From Cyprinus carpio (lineage: Eukaryota > Chordata > Actinopteri > Cypriniformes > Cyprinidae): DNA of 64,000 nt. The translations under genes were made by a program, and so were the position numbers. Where the stretch lies: positions 19,323,684 through 19,387,683 of the forward strand of contig NC_056602.1 in NCBI RefSeq assembly GCF_018340385.1, written 5' to 3'. Below are positions 21,862 through 35,182 of the stretch, piece after piece (the first letter of the stretch is position 1; each line of letters begins with the position of its first letter). The notes beneath the pieces were generated by a model. That model ran no database searches and was not told where the DNA came from. It saw only the letters and a list, made by a program, of their open reading frames with translations.

Positions 21862-24106
21862 AGAGAATGTACTTTATCAGGGTCACAATGAGTTTGAACA
21901 TTATGTGCTTGTTATGAAAATAATATTATACTTATTTATGAATGGGATCTTTATGATACAAAAAATTGCCTGCTCTAGCTGCAGGATTGACATTATATTC
22001 AGTCAAGTCGTTATCAGGCTCACAACATTGACAGTGGCAAACTATATTAGAACATGGCTTAATAGGTTTAAATTGAGATGTATTGGGCTTATTGTTGCAT
22101 TACTGTTATTCCGTGTGCCTTCTGAGCTCAAAAAATACATTAATATGTAATATATACTTTCAATTTTGTATATAATTTAAAAGGGTTGCAGAAAAAAAAA
22201 AAAAAAAAAACAGGATGTTAAGCAGGATGGAAAATAAGAACACTGCTTATGATTTTTCATGTTACAGGAACATGGAAAAAAAAATCTGCTTCAACCAAAG
22301 TGTTTTTATTTATATTTATTTTGATAATATGTTCACTTTATTGTGATATTGCAAAAACAAATAAATAACAACAACAACAACAACAAACATGATTTCCGTA
22401 AGATGTGTGGGTTTCATATTTTATCTGAATATATTAACACATATCAAGGGAAAATGTACTGCATAACAGGAATCATAAAATGTTGTCCTGACTCTTTTGG
22501 ATTATTATACACAAATCAACATTGCTAACATAAATAATTGCACTTTTTACATTTATTTATTTATTTATTTTGTCTTTTTCAAAACGTCATTCTTAACTAA
22601 GGTTGCACTTGTTACTTAAAATAAAATAAAATAAATTACAAACCTCTACCCAGACAGATGAATAAAGGTGTCATATATTATCTTATCTCGAACAGTGTAC
22701 ATGATTATGCTCTTAATAAGATGTTTACCATTAAAAAAAAAAAAAAAAAATCAAAGGAGTGCATTGGCTGTCCATGCTGACAACTGTTTTAAACACAAGA
22801 ATGAGCAGAAACAGTCAGACATTGGCTTCCAATTGATTCACAGTGATCGACCGTGAGAGGAAATGAGCAATCTTGGGAGGAAAGGAAGGGAAAGAAATCA
22901 AAGACAAAATCAAATCAAGTCCTCACAGTGAGCGAGTGAGAGAAATATTAGCACCAGTTTTGCCGAGATGTTTTCAGATGATGCAGATAGTAAAAAGACA
23001 TCCACTGGACCAGCGGCAGATCAGTGGATAGTGCAGAAAACAGCTGTTTGACAAAGCTGAGACGGCACTCTTTAAAGCCAGTCGACTGCTGAAGGCGAAG
23101 TTGAGATCTAGATCGTGGTAGTGTGTGAGATCACAAAGCGGGAACATTTATCAATGCATAGACAGGAAGTCATTACAACAGGTAAATATTCACTTAAAAT
23201 GCAGCCTTGATGGAGTCAGTGATGTGTTGTCTCGATGAAGAGTAATCAAGAAAGCAAAGTAAAGATAATATTTTAATTAGCTACCATCTTGACAGCTGAG
23301 GCAAGGTATTTTTGCATATCTCATTGGATGCATTATGCTTATTCGCTTTTTTCCTCATTTCTCTTTTCTTCCCTCACTCTCCCCCACAATGGCTTCTGTA
23401 AATAGGTTAGACTGTGAAAACATAAGAAGTCTTTGGACAATATAATTGCAGGCAAGAGAAAGTCACTCCTGCAAACAGTTTGGCACTTGCTCGCATAATT
23501 AGCTTGAAGACGCCCATTACATATTAACTAACTGTGTGCAACCAGGTAAATGTGATGTTTATCAATGTAGCATGTTGGCACCAGAGGTTTCACAGGCTAT
23601 TAATTGTCATAAGCAGTGTGTGATGTTTTAGCCTCAGCCATGTGTAGCTGAAGTGTCAGACTCTCTTCTGGCTGTATGCATCACCCGAATAGTGATGAGG
23701 CCAGGCCAGTGTCATGCTCTCCCTCTCTAATGACTCTGACATATGAGCTTTGTTCCACAGTAACAAGCACTATTGCTACAGCTAGAAATGTGTAATGATG
23801 ATGTCTGAAAAAAAACATTAACCCTCCCTTCTCAATGCTACGTGGTCAATGTGCAGGCCCATAAATCAATCTGCAATATAGAGGGTTTGTAAGTGGCTTT
23901 GTTTAAGAGCTCGCGTACAACATCCTATTCCTATAAAGATACAATGAGTATATAAATGCCAGTATGCCTCAAAAAAGGGGTGAAAACCATGAAGGCTTAA
24001 TTTTCCTTGCTCAGTGTGCAAATACACTACACACAATAAAAGCCAAGCATATGAGTTATTATTCTAATATTTTCAACTTCTTTCGACTTTCTTTGTGTTA
24101 AAGGAA
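21862..24106. other. brinp3 5' flank, no gene recognised
   Basis: AT-rich intergenic sequence with a poly-A run (22191-22210), an (AAC)n run near 22364-22386, an (ATTT)n run near 22548-22570 and another poly-A run (22734-22750). The stretch 22860-23640 is mostly unique, moderately mixed in composition, and may include regulatory DNA. No ORF with family resemblance. Confidence 0.6.
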
Positions 24107-24400
24107 TAATTCACCAACAAATGAATATTTTCTGAAAATGTATTCACCCCCAGGCTATCAAAGATATGGAAGAGTTTGTTTCTTCATTGGAACAGATTTG
24201 GAGTAATTTACCAGTACATCACTTGCTCACCAATGGATCATTTGAAGTGAATGGGTGCCGTCAGAATAAGAACCAAAAAAATCTCTCTCATTACATTTAC
24301 ATTTAGTTATATAGCAGACGCTTTTATTTAAAGCGACTTACAAATGAGGACAACGGAAGCAATCAAAATCAACAAAAGAGCAAAATGTTTAATTTAATCC
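24107..24400 (+). repeat. degraded repeat with an L2-type LINE/SINE tail
   Basis: Starts aaaggaataattcaccaaca (fold-back family start), passes a module caggctatcaaagatat...gggtgccgtcagaa (24151-24265) that recurs at 28275-28408, and ends with cattacatttacatttagtt...agcgacttacaaatgagg (24292-24350). The last part is the widespread fish tail that includes agcagacgctttta. Subfamily assignment is from memory. Confidence 0.6.
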
Positions 24401-25256
24401 ATATATTTATATACTTTAATCCATAATTCAGATGATAAGACATTTTTACTGGAGAAAGCAATATTACTGAGGACTTGTAAAAAATAAATAAAAATACAAA
24501 TAAATAAATATATTATTTATGGACTGGAGTTGGGTGGATTATTGTGATATTTTTATCAGCTGTTTGAAAGCTCATTCTGATGGGACCCATTCATGTTTGT
24601 CCCCCTCTGCCTTCTTTGTGTGCAATGATACAGTTTCTGATATACTGTATGATGAAAAAGATAGCTCCGTAGAAAACAACATTCTTAAAGAAGAAATTCT
24701 GAAGCATTCAAACATGACAAGTCAACCTATTGTTGAACAAGTAAATAAATATATAAAATAAAAAAGATGGATAAAGGAAAAAGGCAGAGTACTGTCATTC
24801 TAGACCTCAGGTCATTTGCTAATGGCATGTTTTTTTTTTTTTTATAAACCACTGAAGAGATACATTATTTGTGTGATGTTCTGCCTTCAAAATAGATCCA
24901 TCTTGATATTAGATTTTGTCATGGTTGAGACGCAACACAATTTCCCTTCTTACACATGGCATGACTCTTTTTGCTTGAATAAGGTGGACTAAAAAGAACT
25001 TGGTGGCATTTGTCTGGGGAATGAACAGATTGTACAGGTCATTGATAGAAAATGGCATATTACAGCACAATGAATTGTAGTAGTTGCTTGATGAATGGCA
25101 CAGACCATAGGGTGAGCCTGGTGGACATAAGTCTGGAAATATCAAATAGCTCAAGAGTTTCCTTTTTATTTTATTATTATTATTATTATTATTTTATTAT
25201 TATGTTCTTATAATAGCTCCATTATTAGCACGACAATAGAAAGAAATTGAGATATA
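24401..25256. other. intergenic, no gene recognised
   Basis: AT-rich sequence with a (TTA)n run at about 25167-25202 directly before the Tc1 insertion. Short open frames at 24519-24761 and 24909-25154 show no family resemblance. Confidence 0.6.
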
Positions 25257-26761
25257 CAGGTGCATCTCAATAAATTAGAATGTTGTGAAAAAGTTCATTT
25301 CAGTAATTCAACTCAAATTGTGAAACTCGTGTATTAAATAAATTCAAAGCACACAGACTGAAGTAGTTTAAGTCTTTGGTTCTTTTAACTGTGATGATTT
25401 TGGCTAAGATCAATAAAACAACCACCAATTCACTCTCTCAACAAATTAGAATATGGTGACATGCCAATCAGCTAATCAATTCAAAACACCTGCAAAGGTT
25501 TCCTGAGCCTTCAAAATGGTCTTTCAGTTTGGTTCACTAGGCTACACAATCATGGGAAAGACTGCTGATCTGACAGTTGTCAAGAACACAATCATTGACA
25601 CCCTTCACAAGGAGGGTAAGCCACAAACATTCATTGCCAAAGAAGCTGGCTGTCCACAGAGTGCTGTATCCAAGCATGTTAACAAAGTTGAGTGGAAGGA
25701 AAAAGTGTGGAAGAAAAAGATGCACAACCAACCAAGAGAACCGCAGCCTTATGAGGATTGTCAAGCAAAATCCATTCAAGACTCTGAGTGAACTTTACAA
25801 GGAATGGACTGAGGCTGGGGTCAAGGCATCAAGAGCCACCACACACAGACGTATCAAGGAATTTGGCTACAGTTGTCGTATTCCTCTTGTTAAGCCACTC
25901 CTGAACCACAGACAACATCAGAGGCGTCTTACCTTACCTTGCTAAGGAGAAGAAGAACTGGACTGTTGCTCAGTGGACCAAAGTCCTCTTTTCAGATGAG
26001 AGCAAGTTTTGTATTTCATTTGGAAACCAAGGTCCTAGAGTCTGGAGGAAGGGTGGAGAAGCTCATAGCTTGAAGTACAGTGTTAAGTTTCCACAGTCTG
26101 TGATGATTTGGGGTGCAATGTCATCTGCTGGTGTTGGTCCATTGTGTTTTTTGAAAACCAAAGCCACTGCACCCGTTTACCAAGAAATTTTGGAGCACTT
26201 CAAGCACCATCTGCCAACCACCTTTTTGAAGATGCTTATTTCATACTCCAGCAGGATTTGGCACCTGCTCACACTGCCAAAAGCACCAAAAGTTGGTTAA
26301 ATGACCATTGTGTTGATGTGCTTGACTGGCCAGCAAATTCACCAGACCTGAACCCCATAGAGTATCTATGGGGTATTGTCAAGAGGAAAATGAGAAAGAA
26401 GAGACCAAAAAATGCAGATGAGCTGAAGGCCACTGTTAAAGAAACCTGGGCTTCCATACCACCTCAGCAGTGCCACAAACTGATCACGCCGAATTGAGGC
26501 AGTAATTAAAGCAAAAGGAGCCCATACTTTCCAGAAGGCCAACGACTCTCTAAAAAGTTTTTTTTTTTCTTTGGTCTTATGAAGTATTCTAATTTGTTGA
26601 GAAATTTGAGCCGAAATCATCACAATTAAAAGAACCAAAGACTTAAACTACTTCAGTCTGTGTGCATTGAATTTATTTAATACATGAGTTTCACAATTTG
26701 AGTTGAATTACTGAAATAAATGAACTTTTCCACGACATTCTAATTTACTGAGATACACTTG
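25257..26761 (+). mobile_element. Tc1-family DNA transposon, near full length, inactive
   Basis: About 1,505 bp bounded by TA (25255-25256 and 26762-26763), the expected Tc1/mariner target duplication. Long terminal inverted repeats are visible: left about 25257-25405 (caggtgcatctcaataaatt at the tip) and right about 26609-26761 (ending ...ctgagatacacttg), with a few mismatches between arms. Between them is a plus-strand transposase pseudogene. Frame breaks show the copy is dead, although both TIRs and all transposase regions are still present. Confidence 0.96.
25552..26497 (+). pseudogene. Tc1 transposase pseudogene
   Basis: The natural start is MGKTADLTVV at 25552. An N-terminal helix-turn-helix follows (KEGKPQTFIAKEAGCPQSAV), then GRKR-type linker residues (GRKKCGRKRC) in another frame. 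DDE catalytic motifs are recognisable: VLFSDESKF (D at about 25995), FILQQDLAPAHTA and DLNPIEYLWG. The protein needs at least three frame changes (about 25,680, 25,935 and 26,215), so it cannot be made. Total size matches the usual 340-residue Tc1 transposase. Confidence 0.95.
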
Positions 26762-27390
26762 TATATGGCTATTGTCTAGGCATACACGCTACAGTAGTTC
26801 TCAACTTGTGGCTCAGAGTGTTGTGCAAATAAATAATAATAATTAAAATCATAAAAAAGGCTACGATTAATATGAGTTCACTCGCTTAGTGCAGCTAATT
26901 ATTATTGCCATTATTTATTATTATTATTATTTTAATAAGTTTGGCACTGTCTTAGGTCCCTATTTTGTAAGCCTTGTAGCAAAACCATGCGAGAACCACT
27001 CCACTACATCAAGTGTGTTTTAAAAAGATAATGAAACACTTGTGACATCTAATAATGTGATAGATTTGACATAATTATTGTTTTTCCTGCTTAAATTGCT
27101 GATTAAATGTTTCTCTTGGAATAAAGATCAAAAATGATAACACCATAATCTTCTCAAACAGTCGTTAAATCTTGCCAAAAGAGAGGCTTAGTTATTAAAG
27201 GACCATTTAATAAAGATCTCGGTTTGAACATCATCTTTCTTTGCCATCTGTCTTTAAGTAATCGCTGTCAATGAAAAGGGTGGCAGCATTCTTGGTTTGG
27301 CTCGCCCTCCTTAACCATGCAGCCAAAGGAAAAAACAAAAACAAAAACAAAAACAAAAAACAATCAAGTCCTTAACAGACTAGCACAGTG
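26762..27390. other. intergenic, no gene recognised
   Basis: Holds a (TTA)n run near 26910-26935 and an (AAAAC)n run (about 27328-27361). Otherwise AT-rich unique sequence. Confidence 0.6.
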
Positions 27391-27562
27391 CATATTGTGA
27401 CTAGAAAACACACAATATTGTATGAGTGATCGGATGGTTCTCTAGCACTCAGCTTTATTAGAATACAGTTCTGTATCATAAAATGCTTCATCAGTCACAT
27501 CAATAACACTGGGCAGACGTTGTATGTGAATATTTCAGGTTAACTGTAAATTTACTCATTAT
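27391..27562. repeat. 172-bp direct repeat, copy A
   Basis: From catattgtgactagaaaaca to tttactcattat; recurs nearly identically at 28103-28274 (one a/g difference noticed near the end). The two copies flank segment B (27563-28062) plus 40 bp. Confidence 0.9.
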
Positions 27563-28062
27563 GTGCAATTGTTTTAGAATTTTGTTTTATTTTATTTACC
27601 CACAGTGCACATATACAGTAGAATCTACCAGCAGTGGTTATATAGGGCCATTCTAATCAATTGGCCAGTGCTGGTTTTCCCATTAACGTTTTATTTTATT
27701 TTATTTTATTTTATTTTATTTTATTTTATTTTATTTTATTTTATTTTATTTTATTTTATTTTATTTTATTTTATTTTATTTTATTTTATTTTATTTTATT
27801 TTTATTTCCTCCACTCATTGCTAATGTTTCATACCTGTTAAGCTTCCATTTATAAATTAATTTAAAAGGCCCCAAGAAAAGTTTTCCCCCCCAAGCATTA
27901 ATTCCGTCTTTAAAAAGTCACACAGAAAAATACAACAAAGCACTTGAATGAATGCATTACCTGTGTTCAAGAAATTAAATGACATTAAACATTAATTCTA
28001 AAATTGCAGCACTTTTTTTTTACATGCTTATTCATGATGTGTTGTTATTTACGTATATATAG
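27563..28062. repeat. dispersed duplicated segment B (contains a long (TTTTA)n array)
   Basis: From gtgcaattgttttagaattt to gtatatatag; a second copy is at 32360-32774 with only small differences (gggccattc versus gggacattc, ctgttaagc versus ctgttgagc). Inside is (TTTTA)n of about 112 bp (27689-27800), far longer than in the other copy. The array produces spurious Phe/Ile/Leu-rich open frames. Confidence 0.9.
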
Positions 28063-28102
28063 ACCCTTTTACTGTTTGTACACAATGATGACGTAGCAAC
28101 GT

Positions 28103-28274
28103 CATATTGTGACTAGAAAACACACAATATTGTATGAGTGATCGGATGGTTCTCTAGCACTCAGCTTTATTAGAATACAGTTCTGTATCATAAAATGCTT
28201 CATCAGTCACATCAATAACACTGGGCAGACGTTGTATGTGAATATTTCAGGTTAACTGTAAGTTTACTCATTAT
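28103..28274. repeat. 172-bp direct repeat, copy A'
   Basis: Second copy of the 27391-27562 unit, same orientation. It is followed at once by the caggccatccaagatat module shared with 24151. Confidence 0.9.
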
Positions 28275-28744
28275 CAGGCCATCCAAGATATAGAAAAGTT
28301 TGTTTCTTTAGAACAAATTTGAAGTAATTTAACAGTACATGACTTGCTCACCAATGGATCCTCTGGATCCACCGACGGGTCCCGTCAGAATGAGAGTCCA
28401 AAAAGCTGATAAAAAACATGTGCATAAGGACCACCTCCACAGAAGAAGATCAATCCCGCCCACCAATTCACGCATGTAGTGTTTACGAGAGAGGCGAACA
28501 CGCAGGTCTACACAGAAAACAAACGATAGAGATGGCTGTGCAGTGGCAAGTTGTGGAAAAACATAAGGGAAGAGTGGATGAAATTATTTTTAATTAAGTT
28601 ACAAACTGTGCCAGTACGAACTCAGTCTTTTGTTCATTTACAAAAAACAATAAATAACCAAAACATTTAAACATTTAAATCAGACAACAGAAAAAAAAAA
28701 AAAAAAAAAAACAAAAAAACCGAGGCAGTTCATGACCCCTTTAA
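28275..28744. repeat. composite repeat: 24151-type module, then TTAA-ended MITE remnant
   Basis: 28275-28408 repeats the module seen at 24151-24265 (tgacttgctcaccaatggat and gtcccgtcagaatgagagtc). The right end, gcagttcatgacccct then TTAA (28741-28744), matches the AGGGGTCA end of the MITE at 40084-40577. Its left end was not located. Confidence 0.6.
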
Positions 28745-30298
28745 TGTTAATAAATTCTGTCGATTGGGCTTAACCTTTATTGAACCCAGAGACTAGACCC
28801 TGAATAAACTATAGTTGCTTTGAGCTACTTTTATACCAAGTACTCATCTTGCATGCAGATTATAGCTATCCAAAGGAAGCCTTTAACAATTCGCTGTCAT
28901 CAAGATTTTGATTTATTAAAAGAGGAAAGGACTACTAATTAATCTACGGGGAGAGGCTAATTATCTGTCATTCATCCATCCATCCACTATGTCAGTTTTG
29001 TTTTTGAAGAATTTTAAATGTTTACAATGGTCTCGGGGCAGTATGTACTCTTGAAGTTCTGTTAACTCACCTTTAATCGAATGGTGGATCTCACTCACTT
29101 ACTGAGATATCGGAGTAATTGAGTGGCAGTTAGGATAGCAGTGGGGATGCGCTTGACTCAAGGGGAATAGCCAAGGCAGAGTCAACAAGGAAGTGTTTAA
29201 ATGACTTAAAGAAACCAGGCCAAGGTCTTGCTGATCCCTATTAAACTGTTTATTTACGTAGCACTTTCTTCAGTTTCTTTCAAAGTTGTTTGAGATATGT
29301 GGTATTTTCTATAACAGGTATTCCTGAATTAAGCAAAAGGGTTGGTAAACATTATCAGTTTAATCACAGTAATTTAACTTGGAATAGTGTCTGTGGCAAC
29401 ATCAAGGACAGAAGTCAAGGCTGCTGATTTAAATTAAGCTTTTATCTAATGTGCCCATCACCTTTGGCAAAAGGAGAAGTCTTATAGGACATACTTCATT
29501 CACTCAACGATGCCGCAGTAAATTAACCAAATCCCACTGCTGAAGTGTCAGGTAATGATTTCCCTAATTACTCTTTAATTCAATTTCAGAATATATTGAC
29601 ACCCTTCAGTGGCTTTTGCATCTCTTTTCCCCTACTCTGTCTCACGCTCTATCTCTCTCTCACACACACTCACAAACACAACTCCCATTCTTTCTCTGGA
29701 GAGACACTAGACTCCTTTAATGCATGACTTGTGACTGTTATAACTGTCTTTATTTCTTTTATGGTTCATGACCTCTTGCCAGCTTTTTGCTGCGGTGCAA
29801 CAATATCTTTATTGCAATTAATTTTTTAAAAAATTGTCATGGTGACACTAGGAAGTCTTTCCTCCCTGTGCACTGTTGTATTCTGGTATACATATGTATG
29901 TGCAAGTGTATCTGGTCATCAGGGTTGGTCAGTTGGATGGCTCCCATTCACTGGGATAGAAATTCAGTTGAATTGGTCAAACCCCACATGATGTTGAATT
30001 GGAATTTGAATTAGAATGAGAGGAAGAGAAAAATAGTGAATTGCAATTCAACATAGACACAAAAGATTCATTTAAATTCCATTTTATTAGTTAGTAGGAT
30101 TTTATTTAATTAATTATGACTAATTAAGCCTGTTTATTCTGTAATATGCAGAATATTTCTCAACTAATTAGGCATTTTTCTCTGGCTATAAGTTTGCAAT
30201 GTAGCACCAAATTGTCCACCATTTAGCTTTCATATAACTTTCAAAACTGTGAATATTGGCATAATATTACATCTCTTGATTATGTATTATTTATTATA
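28745..30298. other. intergenic, no gene recognised
   Basis: Mostly unique AT-rich sequence; the portion 28900-29550 is repeat-poor and could include regulatory DNA. No ORF of note. Confidence 0.55.
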
Positions 30299-30742
30299 TG
30301 TGACCCTAGACCACAAAACCAGTCATAAATAGCACAGGTATATTTGTAGCAATAGCCAACAATACATTTTATGGGTCAAAATCATTGTTTTTTCTTTTAT
30401 GCCAATAAAAAAAAAAAAAAAAAAAAAATCATGTTCCATGAAGCTATTTTGTAAATTTCCTATCATAAATATATAAAAACTTCATTTTTGATTAGTAATA
30501 TGCATTGCTAAGGATTTAATTTGGACAACTTTAAAGGCGATTTTCTCATACTTTTGCACCCTCAGATTCAAGTTTTTTAAATAGTTGTATCTCGGCCAAT
30601 TATTGTCCAATCCTAACAAACATTACATCAATGGAAAGCTTATTTATTCAACTGCGGATGTATATACATACATCATGTATATACATACATGTTGTATATA
30701 CTTAAGTCACCGTTATGACTGGTTTTGTGTCCCAGGGTCACG
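30299..30742. repeat. MITE with TGTGACCCTRGACCACAAAA ends
   Basis: The left end tgtgaccctagaccacaaaa and ccagtcataa are mirrored at the right by ttatgactggttttgtgtcc and cagggtcac. The interior words gtagcaatagccaa, atgttccatgaagctatttt and tatctcggccaattattgtc match a cyprinid family I recognise. Length about 444 bp. A clear target duplication was not seen. Confidence 0.85.
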
Positions 30743-32359
30743 TATGTTGCTGGAATACACTGAAACAAGCATTTTCTGTAAAGCTGCAGTAATGTGAAAT
30801 CATCATATGCTGATTGTTTTTATTTATTGTAATAGACTTTTTTTTCCAGTAAAGATTAAGGTCATAAACAGGTAAGATATAAAATAATTTTTGTGAATAG
30901 TAAGTGTATGTAAGAGTATTTTACTGCAAGTTAATATGTAGTTACTATATTAAAAACTTTGCCATCTGATCTGATTTTATATTTTTTTCTTTTGTTGACA
31001 ATAGTATGTACACAGTCAATATAAATTCACATCAAAAGTTTCAATTAAACAGCTTAGGTGTTATGAATGCAACATCTGTCTTTGTGCACTTCTAATTTAA
31101 GTGTAACCAACACAATTATTATTTCAATAAAGCTTTAAATGTGTATAAAAATACTTTTAGAGCAGTTACAGGAATTTCTTTGAGTTTCACCCCACACTAG
31201 TACTTTTTTAATGAATAAATGTGAATTAAAATGCACCCTGTCTGCTACCTCAATTCAAATTCAGGAACAGAAAGGCATTGTCAATTTAATTCTTCATGGC
31301 ACACAGTGCTGATGATACCTTTCCCTGATTAGGAACAAATGTCCCTGCAAGGAGCAGCCCACAACAGGAGAAGTTGCCGTTAGCCGCAGGGTACATTAGC
31401 ATAGAAGTGAGATAGAGAGAGAGAAGTCATTGTTAGGATAGAACGCAATATGTTTTCTTCACCTAAACTATTGTGGGGGAAATTAGCATAATACAGAACC
31501 AGAGACGAAATACACATTCAAAGATCAAACGCACTGCAGCGAGAAGGAACAGAGGAACAGATCAGGACTTAGAGCTGGAACAGGTGCAAATGCACTGCAC
31601 AAAGAAGGCAAACAGAGGAGTCAGTGTTCAGCTCTGTCAGAGGAGTGAAATATTTAAGTGATTTGGAAACAGTGAGCGTTCTTAGGCCCCCCAGCCATCA
31701 CTGTAGACTGCTGTGCTTGGCCAGAAAAAAGAGCTACTGAGGGAATGGCAAAGTCTGTGTGATTCTGTGTCCCTCCTAGACCCAAGCATCCCTAAAACCA
31801 ACACAGATGATTGAACTTTTATGCTTTTGCAAGAAAGCCGTTATCTTCTATGCAGGGTCAGATGAAATGTCAAATTCTTTAAGACAGGTTCATGTAAAAT
31901 GCATTTTCTTACCATCGCTGCTTTGCAAGCATGTCTTCGCTTCTCACAGTCCACCTTGTATGGCCTTCAATTATGTAACACACACACACAAAAAAAGCTT
32001 TACTTCTAAATAAATAAGTAAGTAAATAGCCATTTAGAATATGCTAGTCATATCAGTGGCCTAATACAAGCTTTCTTTTATTATACAGTACATGGAACTG
32101 AGTTTATTACAATGTTCAGAAAGCTATCCATTAGCATTCCCATTCATCTCAATTGCAATTGCTCTGCAAGACTCCCTGAAAGTACACTAAAAAAAGGTTT
32201 AGGATTTACTTTGAAACACATTTCACTCAGAATTTTAAAAAACAGCAAGTATAATGTATTAACAGTTTGAAGTATAAAGAATGTATTTTATTGTATATAC
32301 CACAATAATCTTTGTTGTATTAACAGCCTCTAAAAAATATATCTTTTTTTCATTGCATG
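30743..32359. other. intergenic, no gene recognised
   Basis: Unique AT-rich sequence. 31260-31680 is less AT-rich and repeat-free and may be a regulatory block. The open frame at 31473-31661 shows no family resemblance. Confidence 0.55.
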
Positions 32360-32774
32360 GTGCAATTGTTTTAGAATTTTTATTTTATTTTATTTTATTT
32401 ACCCACAGTGCACATATACAGTAGAATCTACCAGCAGTGGTTATATAGGGACATTCTAATCAATTGGCCAGTGCTGGTTTTCCCATTAACGTTTTATTTT
32501 ATTTTATTTTATTTTATTTCCTCCACTCATTGCTAATGTTTCATACCTGTTGAGCTTCCATTTATAAATTAATTTAAAAGGCCCCAAGAAAAGTTTTTTT
32601 CCCCCAAGCATTAATTCCGTCTTTAAAAAGTCACACAGAAAAATACAACAAAGCACCTGAATGAATGCATTACCTGTGTTCAAGAAATTAAATGACATTA
32701 AACATTAATTCTAAAATTGCAGCACTTTTTTTTACATGCTTATTCATGATGTGTTGTTACTTACGTATATATAG
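32360..32774. repeat. dispersed duplicated segment B'
   Basis: Second copy of 27563-28062, same orientation, with a short (TTTTA)n run (about 32492-32518). Flanks differ from those of copy B on both sides. Confidence 0.9.
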
Positions 32775-34340
32775 CAAAATACTTCTCAATAAAACTGCAT
32801 AAAGACAACAAATAATGATTAAAACAAATTAACAGAACAAAGTTAGTTCTGAGTTAGTTCTTATCTTATTATTAGATCTTTATGATGAATAAGTTCATCA
32901 CATTTCTCTTCTCACACACTGTGGCATTGTTTACAGCACTGACACTCTTTACTAGTCTCCTTCAGCTCTTCAGTGATTTGTGTTTTAAGATGATCTGTAT
33001 GATGAAATAGCCTCAAATGCTTACCAGCCACTGGTTTCTCAGATTAGCTTGGGCTGGATTAAATGTAGACAATTTAATGTTCCAACGAGTTTGGAAGATG
33101 CTGTACTCAGTGATGCTAAAAAATGTCTGGCTTTTCAAATCTTTTTGTGGACACATTTCAAGTGGGATTTCAGGGTCTAGGCAGCTACAGCACATTGTAA
33201 GCATTCATAACCGAAAACTAGAAAGCAAGATTATTTCAAAAGGACTCTATAGATTATGAGTATGAATATACATTTCTGCCAAATACAAAGGTGTGGTACT
33301 TTTTCCCACAATCATTTACAGTCTGTGTTGATCCGGATAACTATATTTTTAATTGCTGGCAAACAAAGGACAAAGGCAATGATAGTTTTTTATTTGCAAC
33401 CAAGTATATTGCAAATCAATAAAAATGTTACTTTTATTTATTTATGTATGTTTCTGCTATTTAAAATTCTCTATAGCCTATACAGTCCTTGGGTTTGTTG
33501 TCCAGCTCAATTCTAGTGTTAAATGACTGATGAGACTTGGTGCCTGAGGTTGCTGTTGTTTAGTTGGTGAGGCTCGTTGAGTTCCTTCACAAATTTCTGC
33601 TTTTAACTGCGGAAAAGTCTTATTTTTTGCTTTGTCTTTGACAGTGGGGCCTGTGCTGTCCTGCTGCTGGCAAGAGTACAAGCACATGACATCTCAAGTA
33701 CTGCTTTTGTTCTCTAGGCACAGTTGTACATTTTATTGTTGGACAATATGAATGGGAGAAGGATTCATGCTTTGGTCTGCTGAAAAGGGTCCAGTATGTG
33801 AGTACAGTTTGTGGTTTGACAATAAATATTTCAGAAATATTTTGCAGAAGTATGAAACATTTCAGAGATATCTTTGAAATAATAGCTGGACCCTCATGGA
33901 ATCTGCAGCCACAGAAAGTATACCAGATTTCCAGTCATTCGTAAGATTCTACAAATCCCTCGCTGCATACGTGTTCATTTATTAAATATTTTGGAATGTT
34001 TCAGCTCCATTTAATACATTTTACCATGTTTAAATGCAGTAAATCAACAAAATTCAGCACTGAAAATGCAGAATAAGGCAGCAGATTCCCTCTGGGTCTA
34101 CTAATAGCTCTCTCTTGAATTTAAATGCAAACATTATGTACAAGTACACACACAGCATGTTCTGATGCTTTGCTCTTTTGCTACTGCCTGTATTTTGTAT
34201 TAGCATGAACAAAACTATTGGGTGCGCACTAGGTGGAGTGCCATTGGCCCTGTTGTAGTTATTTACTTAGACAATCAGTGTGAAAATGATGAGTACATTA
34301 TGCACCGCCTTTCAAATCTGCTGCCCTGCTGCCCAAACCT
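32775..34340. other. intergenic, no gene recognised
   Basis: Unique AT-rich sequence with several short open frames (for example 33017-33259 and 33256-33516) that lack codon character or family resemblance. Confidence 0.55.
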
Positions 34341-34347
34341 GATCTCC

Positions 34348-35180
<833 letters not shown>

Positions 35181-35182
35181 TA

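Noticed and set aside
27605..27855. Plus-strand frames with long Phe-Ile-Leu-Phe-Tyr runs resembling membrane proteins
   Set aside because: Translation of the (TTTTA)n array; no real hydrophobic protein.
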